NCBI GenBank assembly: GCA_910588215.1 | Contig: CAJUQJ010000016.1 | Span: 1-64,000, forward strand | Length of the DNA: 64,000 bases | Direction: 5' to 3' | Source of the DNA: an uncultured Lachnospiraceae bacterium | Lineage (GTDB): Bacteria; Bacillota; Clostridia; Lachnospirales; Lachnospiraceae | In this document: positions 17,477-25,455 of the stretch, piece after piece | Position numbering within the stretch: the first letter of the stretch is position 1 | Layout: the number at the start of each line of letters is the position of its first letter | Notes under the pieces: model-generated | Told to the model about the DNA's origin: nothing | Databases searched by the model: none | The model's input: only the letters and a program-made list of their open reading frames with translations | Made by a program: the position numbers and the translations under genes

Positions 17477-19750
17477 TTATTTGGCCGTCTTAGCTGCTTT
17501 CTGTCCTACCTTCGTACGGAGCACATACCAAAGTGCACCTGTCAGACAGATGGACGAATACGTGCCGCAGATGATACCTGCGATCAACGGTAACGCAAAT
17601 TCACGAATAGAAGATACCCCGAATACTTCCAACGCCGCCACCATAAAGAAAGTGGTCAGGGAAGTAAATATACTTCTGGACAACGTCTGGGATATACTCC
17701 TGTTGACCAGATCCTGCAATTCTTCCTTGTTCCGCATCTCCTTTAAGTTCTCACGGATACGGTCAAAGATAACGATCGTTGCATTAATGGAATAACCCAC
17801 GATGGTCAACATACATGCAATGAAGGTATTGCCAACTGAAATCTTGACGATCGCATAGAAGGCAAGCACCACCAATACATCATGTACCAATGCCGCAACG
17901 GCGCTGGCGCCGAAACGGATATCCTTAAACCGGAACCAGATGTAGAGAAGCATCAGGATCGTCGCCACAACGATCGCCTTTACCGCCCCTGTCTGCATCT
18001 CGGAACTGATCGTGGCACTGATGGTCTCTGCCGTGATACTGTCCTCCGCCACGCCAAAGTTATTCACCATAACATCCGCAAATTCTTTACGTTCTTCTAC
18101 ATTTAAAGTCCTGGTCTTGATGATCACCTGATTGGAACCCGCAACCTTCGTGGTCTGCACGTTGCCGTCCCCCGTGATCTCCTCGATCAAAGGTACAATC
18201 TGTGCATCTATCTGTTCAATACTCATATCTTCATTCAGTGTCATCGTCGTGGAGGTACCGCCCACGAAGTCAAGACTGTAATTCAGCGGCATACCCATTC
18301 CGGACTGATTGATTCCCATCACCACGAAACCGATCAGGATCGCAGCAATAGAAATGCCGAAAAATGCTTTTCTCTTTGACAGGAAATTGATGGTCTTCTT
18401 TTCTTTGCCCACACCGTACGCCTTCTCACTCTGGACACCCAGTGCATACAGCACATTGATCAGGAATTTCGTTACAAAGAGTGCCGTGAACATGGATAAG
18501 ACGATACCCAGCATCAAAGTGATCGAGAAGCCTTTGATCGTGCCGCTTCCCATCAGATACAGTACGATAGCCGCGATAAAAGTCGTGATATTACCGTCCA
18601 GAATCGCCGACAATGCTTTGCTGAAGCCAATCTTGATCGAAGACTGTACCGTCTTGCCGGTAGCCAGCTCTTCTCTGATCCTGGCAAAAATGATCACGTT
18701 GGCATCCACTGCCATACCGACTGACAGGATGATACCCGCGATACCGGGCAGTGTCAATGTTGCTTCAAACGCATATAACAGAATCACCATCAGTTCCGTA
18801 TACAGACAAAGTGCCAAAGATGCTGCCAAACCTGATATATAGTAAACGGCGATCATAAAGACGATCACCAGTGCAAGGCCGACTCCGGCAGCGATCAGGC
18901 TGGTGTGGATCGCTTCCGAACCGAGCTGGGCACCGACTACGTTTGATCTAAGTTCTTCCAGTTCCAGTTTCAGGCCACCGATACGAATCGTGGATGCCAG
19001 CTGCTCCGCTTCCGCCGGCGTACTCTGTCCAGTGATCACCGCATTACCGTCTGTGATCACCGCCTCCACGCCGGGTACGCTGACAAATTCATCATCATAA
19101 TAGATCGCGATCGTCTCGCCATTGTCATAAGCCTTCTGCGTCGCCTCGGCAAAGGCCTGCTTTCCTGCCTCATTAAGTGTTAACGCTACCACATTCTGGG
19201 AATTGCCCATGGAATCCTGCTGCGCTCTCGCCTGTGCGCTGTCCACTTCCGTACCGGTCAGAACGATGGAACCGTCTTCTAACATTTCGTCGATCGTCTT
19301 ATTGAGCATGTACTGTGGAACCATATTACCTGCCGCGTCCACACCGTAAGTGCTGACATAGTTCTGATTTCCTTCACTGTCCGTCTGAGCGATAAAATAC
19401 AGGCTTCCCGGTTTGCCAAGTTCTTCCAGGATCGCATTGGCATCCGACACACCCGGGATCTCAATATTGATGCGGTCAGCACCTTCCTGATATACCTGTG
19501 CCTCCGTGCTGTAATTCTGTACACGCTGCTGCAGCTTGTAGATCGTATCGTTCATGTCCTCGGCATCGGGGTTCTCATCCCCTACAACTTGATATGTGAT
19601 GCTGACACCACCTGCCAGATCCAATCCAAGTTTAATACTTGACGCCGAACCGGACTTGTCCGACCCCACCCCGAAAACTGCCGTGTAACCGAGCAGTCCG
19701 AGTATCAGGACAAATACGATCAGACTGATCATCGCTTTACTCTTTTTCAT
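17477..19750 (-). CDS. secDF: protein translocase subunit SecDF (fused SecD and SecF)
   Basis: 757 residues. It uses the ion gradient to pull exported proteins through SecYEG. The N-terminal membrane helix is followed by LGLDLAGGV (SecD D1), a large outer P1 domain, the SecD helices with AVDANVIIFARIREEL, then the SecF half starting near residue 455 with LDFVGGTSTT and ending with the paired motif YSINATIVIFDRIREN. Twelve membrane segments are expected. Its ATG overlaps the stop of the SCIFF maturase by 4 bp (ATGA). Confidence 0.95.
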   Translation of the reverse strand: MKKSKAMISLIVFVLILGLLGYTAVFGVGSDKSGSASSIKLGLDLAGGVSITYQVVGDENPDAEDMNDTIYKLQQRVQNYSTEAQVYQEGADRINIEIPGVSDANAILEELGKPGSLYFIAQTDSEGNQNYVSTYGVDAAGNMVPQYMLNKTIDEMLEDGSIVLTGTEVDSAQARAQQDSMGNSQNVVALTLNEAGKQAFAEATQKAYDNGETIAIYYDDEFVSVPGVEAVITDGNAVITGQSTPAEAEQLASTIRIGGLKLELEELRSNVVGAQLGSEAIHTSLIAAGVGLALVIVFMIAVYYISGLAASLALCLYTELMVILLYAFEATLTLPGIAGIILSVGMAVDANVIIFARIREELATGKTVQSSIKIGFSKALSAILDGNITTFIAAIVLYLMGSGTIKGFSITLMLGIVLSMFTALFVTKFLINVLYALGVQSEKAYGVGKEKKTINFLSKRKAFFGISIAAILIGFVVMGINQSGMGMPLNYSLDFVGGTSTTMTLNEDMSIEQIDAQIVPLIEEITGDGNVQTTKVAGSNQVIIKTRTLNVEERKEFADVMVNNFGVAEDSITAETISATISSEMQTGAVKAIVVATILMLLYIWFRFKDIRFGASAVAALVHDVLVVLAFYAIVKISVGNTFIACMLTIVGYSINATIVIFDRIRENLKEMRNKEELQDLVNRSISQTLSRSIFTSLTTFFMVAALEVFGVSSIREFALPLIAGIICGTYSSICLTGALWYVLRTKVGQKAAKTAK

Positions 19751-21162
19751 AATGCTTTCTCCTTTTCCTCATCGGCTAGCGCCGCTTTTATCATGATCGC
19801 GCATTCCACACGCTTCCTTTGCAGCTCACAGCCAAGGTCGTATGCCCCGTTTATACTGCCGCTGAAATTATATGCGTTGGCTGCACATCCGCCGCTGCAG
19901 TAGAATTTCGCGAAACAGTCCCTGCATTTCTCCTTCGCATACACATTGCAGGTCTTAAAAGTGTCTCGGATATCTGTACGGACGATCCCTGTATCCACGT
20001 TCCCCATCAGGAATTGCTCCTGTCCCACAAACTGATGACAGGGGTATAAATCTCCCCAGGGCGTGACCGCCAGATACTCTGTTCCCGACCCACAGCCGGA
20101 CAGCCGCTTGGCCACACACGGGCCACCTTCTAAATCTATCATAAAATGAAAGAAATTGAAACCTTTTCCTTCTTTTTTTCTACGGATATATTCCAGGGCA
20201 AGCTTGTCATACTCGGAAAGGATCACCGGAAGGTCTTCTTCCCGCAATGCGTACTCTTCCGTATCTGCCGCTACGACAGGCTCCACGGAGATCTGCTCGA
20301 ATCCCTCATCCGCCAGATGCTTGACATCCTCTGCGAAATCCAGATTGTTCCGCGTAAAAGTACCCCTGACATAATAATTCATCTGCTTCCTGCTCTCCGC
20401 CACCTTCTTGTACTTAGGGACCACCTCATCATAACTCCCCTGTCCGCCCCTGTGAGGACGCATCAGATCATGGATCTTTTGCCTGCCATCGATGCTCAAA
20501 ACGATATTCGCCATCTCTTTGTTGGCAAATTCCAGGATCTCATCATTCAGAAGCACACCGTTGGTCGTCAAGGTAAACCGGAATTTCTTATGATGTGGTT
20601 CCTCCAAACTCCTGCCATATGCCACCAGGTCTTTCACCACCTGCCAGTTCAGGAGCGGTTCTCCCCCAAAAAAGTCCACTTCAAGATTGACCCGATTCCC
20701 GGAAGACGCCACCAGAAAATCAAGTGCTTTCTTGCCTACTTCAAAACTCATCAGCGCTTTTCTTCCGTGGTACTCGCCCTCTTCCGCAAAACAATACTTA
20801 CAAGCCAGATTGCAGTCATGGGCAATATGCAGACAAAGCGCCTTCACCACCGTCTCTCTGTTCTTAAACTCGCCAATGTATCGTTCATAGATATCCTCAG
20901 TATACAGCATCCCTGCCTCTTTCAACTCCAGGATCTCTTCTATCACTTCCCGCAGTGTGGAAGCCTCCGCCGTCTCACCGGCACATATGTCCAGTCTTTC
21001 TGTCACATAAGCCGTCAGCTCCTCTATGCCTTGCGCATTCTGTGCAAGCGCTTCTTCCACAAACGGTACGGCACGATATGTCATCTCATCCACCACGTGC
21101 ACACACCCGCTGTTGACATCCAGCACGATGTTATATCCATTGCTCACATATTGATGTATCAC
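19747..21162 (-). CDS. scfB: SCIFF peptide maturase, radical SAM/SPASM (thioether-forming)
   Basis: 471 residues; I place the start at GTG 21162 because TAGGAGAAATAAC precedes it and the family begins IHxxxxNGYNIVLDVNSG. The radical-SAM CX3CX2C is C117/C121/C124 (CNLACKYC), preceded by a precursor-recognition region. FGGEPLLNW is the SAM-binding GGE motif. The C-terminal SPASM domain has CGSG, CHQF, CRDCFAKFYCSGGC and a final GCELQRKRVEC, giving sites for two auxiliary clusters. Related enzymes (for example CteB) form Cys-Thr thioether cross-links in SCIFF. It is preceded by the precursor gene. Confidence 0.92.
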   Translation of the reverse strand: MIHQYVSNGYNIVLDVNSGCVHVVDEMTYRAVPFVEEALAQNAQGIEELTAYVTERLDICAGETAEASTLREVIEEILELKEAGMLYTEDIYERYIGEFKNRETVVKALCLHIAHDCNLACKYCFAEEGEYHGRKALMSFEVGKKALDFLVASSGNRVNLEVDFFGGEPLLNWQVVKDLVAYGRSLEEPHHKKFRFTLTTNGVLLNDEILEFANKEMANIVLSIDGRQKIHDLMRPHRGGQGSYDEVVPKYKKVAESRKQMNYYVRGTFTRNNLDFAEDVKHLADEGFEQISVEPVVAADTEEYALREEDLPVILSEYDKLALEYIRRKKEGKGFNFFHFMIDLEGGPCVAKRLSGCGSGTEYLAVTPWGDLYPCHQFVGQEQFLMGNVDTGIVRTDIRDTFKTCNVYAKEKCRDCFAKFYCSGGCAANAYNFSGSINGAYDLGCELQRKRVECAIMIKAALADEEKEKAL

Positions 21163-21198
21163 GTTATTTCTCCTATATAGTATTTCCTTACGCATAAT

Positions 21199-21223
21199 AA
21201 GCAGCGATCGCAAATCGCTGCTT
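21199..21223 (-). promoter_or_regulatory. intercistronic hairpin between the SCIFF precursor and its maturase
   Basis: Perfect 10-bp stem AAGCAGCGAT / ATCGCTGCTT with a 5-nt loop. No long T-run follows, so it is more likely a stabiliser or attenuator that keeps precursor mRNA in excess over maturase mRNA. Confidence 0.65.
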
Positions 21224-21271
21224 ACATTTCCTAGCCTTTAACAGTTCCATACTGTAAACCGCGGCGGCTGA

Positions 21272-21415
21272 CTATCTGGCCTTCTCACAGCTCTGATTAC
21301 CTACGGTACAGGATGTCTTACAAGCCGACTGACAGGATGTCTGGCATTCACCGCAGCCGCCTTTCTTCATGGATTCTTTTAAATCTCTCGTTGTCAAAGT
21401 TTTAATATGTTTCAT
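21272..21415 (-). CDS. scfA: SCIFF ribosomally synthesised peptide precursor
   Basis: 47 residues. The family name means six cysteines in about forty-five residues. The leader MKHIKTLTTRDLKESMKKGG is followed by a core with Cys at 21, 24, 28, 32, 36 and 43. The start at 21415 has AAGGAGG 6 bp upstream; upstream in-frame ATGs have no such site. The partner maturase follows after a hairpin. The final role of SCIFF peptides in Clostridia is not settled in what I know; near-universal conservation suggests a housekeeping or quorum-type role. Confidence 0.95.
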   Translation of the reverse strand: MKHIKTLTTRDLKESMKKGGCGECQTSCQSACKTSCTVGNQSCEKAR

Positions 21416-21465
21416 ATGTTTCCTCCTTATGTCCATTCCGAATGAGACTTGATCCCATAACTTTA

Positions 21466-21480
21466 TGTAGTATATCATAT
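21466..21480 (-). promoter_or_regulatory. candidate extended -10 box for scfA
   Basis: On the minus strand TATGATATACT gives TATACT preceded by TGA, an extended -10. It lies about 50 bp 5' of the scfA start, in the gap after the membrane-protein gene. No good -35 is visible. Confidence 0.4.
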
Positions 21481-21520
21481 TTTCTACCGCCGGGAAAGCA
21501 TTTTTATAAAAAAATTTCCG

Positions 21521-21895
21521 TCAGCTGATCATTCCTCCCAGCATACCGCTGCCTGCGCACAGAATAAATACCGTCAGCATGTTTCCTGCCACATCCTGCG
21601 GTCCTCTGTTGACGATCAGGGACACTGCCACCAGGATCACATAATAAGCGATCCCCATCGCCAATCCCCACAGAAACTTTTTCCTGCCGGCGCGCTTACC
21701 GGACAGCATGCCGATCAAAAACGTGACCGCGATATAAATACCGATGATACATATGGACACTATTTTTTCGGAAAGTCCAAATCTGTACAGCATAAACGCC
21801 AATAACAGCAATAGTCCCGCCGTCAGTATATATGCCGCCAACATACATTTTGTCACAAAGACCGCTTTCTGCGTATAAAATTCCTTTTTCCCCAT
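21521..21895 (-). CDS. TIGR04086-type small membrane protein
   Basis: 124 residues, four predicted membrane segments (about 12-33, 38-56, 65-87, 98-120) with short loops and a glycine-rich last helix. The length, helix pattern and position next to scfA-scfB-secDF fit the TIGR04086 family, of unknown function, which tends to lie in this neighbourhood in Clostridia. Start at 21895 (GGAGGGAAT upstream, inside an AGAAATGGAGGG leader). Confidence 0.7.
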   Translation of the reverse strand: MGKKEFYTQKAVFVTKCMLAAYILTAGLLLLLAFMLYRFGLSEKIVSICIIGIYIAVTFLIGMLSGKRAGRKKFLWGLAMGIAYYVILVAVSLIVNRGPQDVAGNMLTVFILCAGSGMLGGMIS

Positions 21896-21950
21896 ATTCC
21901 CTCCATTTCTCCTGTTAAAGACCTGCCTCCGCTCCCGCACGCGAACTGTG

Positions 21951-22011
21951 TTACTAAACACCCATATCCTACATTATGATACCACCAGGAATAGAAGCGA
22001 GTGTTTAGTAA
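21951..22011. promoter_or_regulatory. separated inverted repeat, operator-like
   Basis: TTACTAAACAC (21951-21961) and its exact complement GTGTTTAGTAA (22001-22011) are 39 bp apart, and the right one extends to the palindrome GTTTAGTAAAC. They lie 55-115 bp upstream of the TIGR04086 start, where a dimeric repressor could bind both sites. Confidence 0.4.
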
Positions 22012-22022
22012 ACTATAATATA

Positions 22023-22196
22023 GTAACAATTCAGCCCTCAACATTCATAAAAGCGTCTGCCGCACATCCGGCGCCGCTTTGCGGCTCATCTTTTATTTCA
22101 CCTGAGGCGCTCCGCTCAAGAAATGATTCTCAGTCAGTGCTTTGTTTGCAAGCACCCATGCACAGACCGCGAATTAATTCTCGGCTGAACTGTTAC
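22023..22196. repeat. 174-bp palindromic element with 14-bp terminal inverted repeats
   Basis: The ends GTAACAATTCAGCC and GGCTGAACTGTTAC are complementary with one mismatch, and flanking TA-rich bases extend the match. No reading frame is convincing inside. The same end sequence GTAACAGTTCAGCC occurs at 39733, and a related end at both termini of 52125-52347. It resembles a miniature inverted-repeat element or a structured intergenic repeat. Confidence 0.6.
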
Positions 22197-22224
22197 TAAT
22201 ATATATTCCAACCATTGGAAAAAC

Positions 22225-22254
22225 TTGACACATTGTTGGTTTTCATAGTAAACT
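22225..22254 (+). promoter_or_regulatory. candidate promoter for the CNNM/CBS gene
   Basis: A perfect -35 TTGACA (22225-22230) with a -10-like TAAACT (22249-22254) at 18-bp spacing, or TAGTAA at 15. The downstream gene starts at 22378. The -10 overlaps the dispersed TTTCATAGTAAACT repeat. Confidence 0.45.
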
Positions 22255-22348
22255 TACTTCATGCATTACCTGCCGCTTGGTGAGCCGCATGGCATAATCA
22301 AATACCCCGCTGCAGGCAGCCACTTGGCTCGTTGCTCACAGGAATAAA
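22241..22348. repeat. mosaic of dispersed intergenic repeat segments
   Basis: TTTCATAGTAAACT (22241-22254) and CCTGCCG...GAGCCGCATGG (22269-22292) match the murE leader region (15172-15222). The segment from ATAATCAAA to AATAAA (22294-22348) matches 29330-29383, including the identical core GCAGCCACTTGGCTCGTTGC. It lies in the 5' leader of the gene at 22378. Confidence 0.65.
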
Positions 22349-22377
22349 TTACATAGTATAAGGAGTGAATATTTCAA

Positions 22378-23670
22378 TTGGATACCACAGGTGTCATACA
22401 ACTCGTATCATTACTGATTCTGGTGTTGTTATCAGCATTTTTCTCTTCTGCCGAGACATCATTCTCGACAGTCAACCGAGTACGCCTCCGTACTCTAGCC
22501 AGCGAAGACCACAAAGGAGCCATAAGGGTTCTTGGCATATTGGATCAATACGGCAAGATGCTAAGCGCGATCCTGATCGGCAATAATATCGTCAATCTGT
22601 CCGCTTCTTCCGTTGCCACGACCTTTGCCATCAGAACATGGGGCAGTCACGCCGTCGGTATCGTGACCGGTGTCCTCACCTTTGTCATACTGATGTTTGG
22701 TGAGATCGTACCCAAGACCTGGGCCATGCAGAGGGCCGAACAGATCGCCCTGCTCTATAGCGGTATCATACGTCTGCTCATGACGGCTCTGACGCCCGTC
22801 ATCTATGTCGTAGACCTGATCTCCAACTGGATCCTTCGCTTTATGCATATCAGTTCGGACGGGAACAACTTCAGCATTACCGAGAAGGAACTAAAGACCT
22901 ACGTAGATGTAAGCCACGAGGGTGGTGTGATCGAAACGGAAGAGCGGGAGCTGATCTACAACGTATTTGATTTCGGCGATACCGTAGCCAAGGATATCAT
23001 GATCCCCCGGATCCAGATGACAACCGTACCCATCGAGGCGACTTATCCGGAACTGCTCTCCACTTTCCAGGCTTCCATGTTTACCAGGATCCCTGTCTAT
23101 GAAGGAGACCCGGATCACATCGTCGGCGTAGTCAATATCAAGGATTTCATTCTGGTGAAAGACCCGGAGAAATTCCAGATCAAGAAAATACTGCGTGATG
23201 CATACTATACATACGAATATAAGAGCGTGTCAGATCTGTTGATGGAGATCAGGGAGAAATCACTCAGCATCGCTTTTGTCCTCAGTGAATACGGCACTAC
23301 AGTCGGCATGATCACCATGGAAGATATGATCGAGGAATTGGTGGGTGAGATTCGTGATGAGTACGATGCGGACGAAGAAGAATTGATCCAGCAGCTTTCT
23401 GACGAACAGTATCTGGTGGTGGGCAGCATGAAGATCCACGATATCAACGATGCCCTGGATATCGAACTGGACTCTGAAGATTATGATTCGGTAGGCGGTC
23501 TGATCATCGAGAAACTGGAGCGCCTGCCTCAGGATAAAGAAACCATCGTTCTGGAGAACGGCATTACCCTGCAGGCAGACGGCATTAAGGATAACCGTAT
23601 CCTGAAAGTATTGATCACTCTTCCTGTTCCGGACGACGAAGATACGGAAGAATCTCCTGAGGAGTCCTGA
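22378..23670 (+). CDS. CNNM/CBS-domain membrane protein (HlyC/CorC family)
   Basis: 430 residues. An N-terminal DUF21/CNNM membrane domain (about 1-185, four membrane segments) is followed by two CBS domains (about 200-330) that bind adenine nucleotides, then a CorC_HlyC domain at the end. The family is linked to Mg2+ or Co2+ transport; haemolysin names are historical. The start is TTG with AAGGAG 13 bp upstream, a long spacing that suggests modest translation. It is the only plus-strand gene in the first 41 kb, and its 3' end overlaps the next gene convergently by 56 bp. Confidence 0.88.
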   Translation: MDTTGVIQLVSLLILVLLSAFFSSAETSFSTVNRVRLRTLASEDHKGAIRVLGILDQYGKMLSAILIGNNIVNLSASSVATTFAIRTWGSHAVGIVTGVLTFVILMFGEIVPKTWAMQRAEQIALLYSGIIRLLMTALTPVIYVVDLISNWILRFMHISSDGNNFSITEKELKTYVDVSHEGGVIETEERELIYNVFDFGDTVAKDIMIPRIQMTTVPIEATYPELLSTFQASMFTRIPVYEGDPDHIVGVVNIKDFILVKDPEKFQIKKILRDAYYTYEYKSVSDLLMEIREKSLSIAFVLSEYGTTVGMITMEDMIEELVGEIRDEYDADEEELIQQLSDEQYLVVGSMKIHDINDALDIELDSEDYDSVGGLIIEKLERLPQDKETIVLENGITLQADGIKDNRILKVLITLPVPDDEDTEESPEES

Positions 23671-24310
23671 TCATATGGATCTCCTCAGCACCTGCCGCAA
23701 GCAGTTCCTCTTCCGTCCGAAATCCCCACATCACACTGATGCAGGGCATGGGAACATTAGCGGCAGTCTGCAGATCGACCTCTGAATCTCCCACATATAC
23801 GGCATGTACAGCATCTGCATTTAATTCGGCCAGCGCCTGATAGACCATATCGGGCGCCGGCTTTTTCTCTACCCCGGGATGTTCTCCTATGGCAGCCTGC
23901 ACCCAAGCCGCAAAATATTTCCTATAAAGCTGTTTCACGGCTCCATCGGGCTTGTTGGATACGATGGCCATCCGATAGCCTTCCCCGTGCAGCTGCTCCA
24001 GCATCTTAAGAACTCCCTCATAAGGCCCGGTCTTCTCTTCACAATGCTCCTGATAATGCTGCCTGAACGCATTCAGGATCTCGTCATAGGCGGCGTTCTC
24101 CCTTCCCAGCGGGATGGCACGCTCGATCAATCTCGCTGCACCGTTCCCCACAAAGGTCCTTATCTCCTCGATCGTATGCTCCGGCAGCCGAAACTGCCGC
24201 ATCGCATGGTTGACACTGTCGGTCAGATCCTCCAATGTATTGAGGAGCGTACCGTCCAGATCAAAGACTATAGTATCTATCACATTCTTCTCATCTATCT
24301 TATCTGTCAT
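23615..24310 (-). CDS. HAD-family phosphatase, phosphoglycolate-phosphatase-like
   Basis: 231 residues from the ATG at 24310 (AGGAGATAGG upstream). HAD motif I FDLDGTLLNTLEDL, motif II VSNKP, motif III Lys around EKKPAPDM and motif IV VGDSEVDLQTA are all present, with a helical cap after motif I. It most resembles Gph-type phosphatases, but substrates of this family overlap, so a sugar-phosphate role is also possible. Its 3' end is antisense to the last 56 bp of the CNNM gene. Confidence 0.85.
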   Translation of the reverse strand: MTDKIDEKNVIDTIVFDLDGTLLNTLEDLTDSVNHAMRQFRLPEHTIEEIRTFVGNGAARLIERAIPLGRENAAYDEILNAFRQHYQEHCEEKTGPYEGVLKMLEQLHGEGYRMAIVSNKPDGAVKQLYRKYFAAWVQAAIGEHPGVEKKPAPDMVYQALAELNADAVHAVYVGDSEVDLQTAANVPMPCISVMWGFRTEEELLAAGAEEIHMIRTPQEILPYLRRPEQEE

Positions 24311-24317
24311 ATCTGTC

Positions 24318-25256
24318 CTATCTCCTGCTCTCTGCCAGCTGCATGACTGCCTCGATCTCGGCCCCGTTATCCGGTGCACTCTCTATCAGCTCATGCTGCC
24401 CCTCGGCCGTGATCTTCCCGATCATATTGCCTTCTTCCGTCTTCTCGAAGGTATAGTATAAGATTTCCTCCGTATCCCGCATCCAGACCGCATACGCGCG
24501 ATAGCAAAGCCCTTTTCTTACCGTTTCCGCCGGCATATCTATTCTGGTCATCTGCATGTTATCAGTAAGATTTAAAGTCATAACGGAGAAATCCTCCGGA
24601 TTCACTGCCACAGCATCCTTTCTGCCCTCCGGATATGTTTCCCGGTAAAACTGCAGGATAAAATCTCCCTCTTCTTTCTGTAGCGTGACGAGCCCCTCTT
24701 CCTTCTGCGTGAACAGATATTTGGGCAGAAGATGCATCACCACCCTGTTATGCACCAGATCCTGGAACTGTTTCTCCGTCATCCTGACCGTCCTCGTCTG
24801 CTGCACCGCATTCCTGCGCTTATCAGCCACTTCCACAATTTCCTTAGGCAGCACCACATTATGGGTAAAAGGATTCAGCACAATGGTCTTTGCCTGCACC
24901 TGCTTGCCCGTCACCATCGCCACACAGGAAAAAAAGGGCATCGCCACCACTGCCGGACTCTTCTTATCCTTCGGAATCTGTGGTATGGAGGTGAACATGG
25001 GAAACACCTGCTCACCATTCTCCTTCCGCAGCATACAGGGCATGATCCTGGCTTCTTTGGGCAGCTTTACCTGTCTGCCCTCCTGCATCTGCTTCTGTGT
25101 CTCCTCGTCCAATCCCTGCGGAGCCAGCGTAGGCACCAGGACTACGGCTTTCTCCAGAAGTTCCATGACTGTAGCATATTTCTCCCGCTGTCTGTCTTTC
25201 ACAAACTCTGCCACCGCCGTTTCCAGTTTCGTATTATCCAATCTATTCTCAGCCAT
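24318..25256 (-). CDS. SseB-like domain protein
   Basis: 312 residues, cytosolic. The first half (about 12-125: LETAVAEFV, VLVPTLAP, PMFTSIPQIP) resembles the SseB N-terminal domain, with a second, similar-looking beta-rich half (about 150-300). The role of stand-alone SseB proteins in Firmicutes is unknown. Start at 25256, because the ATG at 25271 is part of the Shine-Dalgarno (ATGGAG). It ends 8 bp before the phosphatase start, so the two are probably co-translated. Confidence 0.6.
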   Translation of the reverse strand: MAENRLDNTKLETAVAEFVKDRQREKYATVMELLEKAVVLVPTLAPQGLDEETQKQMQEGRQVKLPKEARIMPCMLRKENGEQVFPMFTSIPQIPKDKKSPAVVAMPFFSCVAMVTGKQVQAKTIVLNPFTHNVVLPKEIVEVADKRRNAVQQTRTVRMTEKQFQDLVHNRVVMHLLPKYLFTQKEEGLVTLQKEEGDFILQFYRETYPEGRKDAVAVNPEDFSVMTLNLTDNMQMTRIDMPAETVRKGLCYRAYAVWMRDTEEILYYTFEKTEEGNMIGKITAEGQHELIESAPDNGAEIEAVMQLAESRR

Positions 25257-25399
25257 TCTCTTCCACTCCATTTCTTATTCACCAGATTTTCGGTTCTACT
25301 ATAGTCAACGACATCAGAAGTTGCTAGCGATCTATTATGCCGTCAGCTATAAGTATAGCAAATTATATCTATTCTGCCAATCGGCAGTTGCCGCTTTGT

Positions 25400-25453
25400 T
25401 TCTCCTGAAGACCGCTGCGTTTGGAACCATGCGGAAGCGCGTCCGAAGGAGAA
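25400..25453. repeat. 54-bp palindromic repeat, short form
   Basis: It begins TTCTCCT and ends AGGAGAA and lies directly beyond the DMT transporter stop. On the minus strand 36 of 42 bases match 52184-52225, the left core of the larger element there, and its last bases (CTTCAGGAGAAAC) match 52274-52286. It seems to be the same repeat family lacking the inner loop. Confidence 0.65.
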
Positions 25454-25455
25454 TC

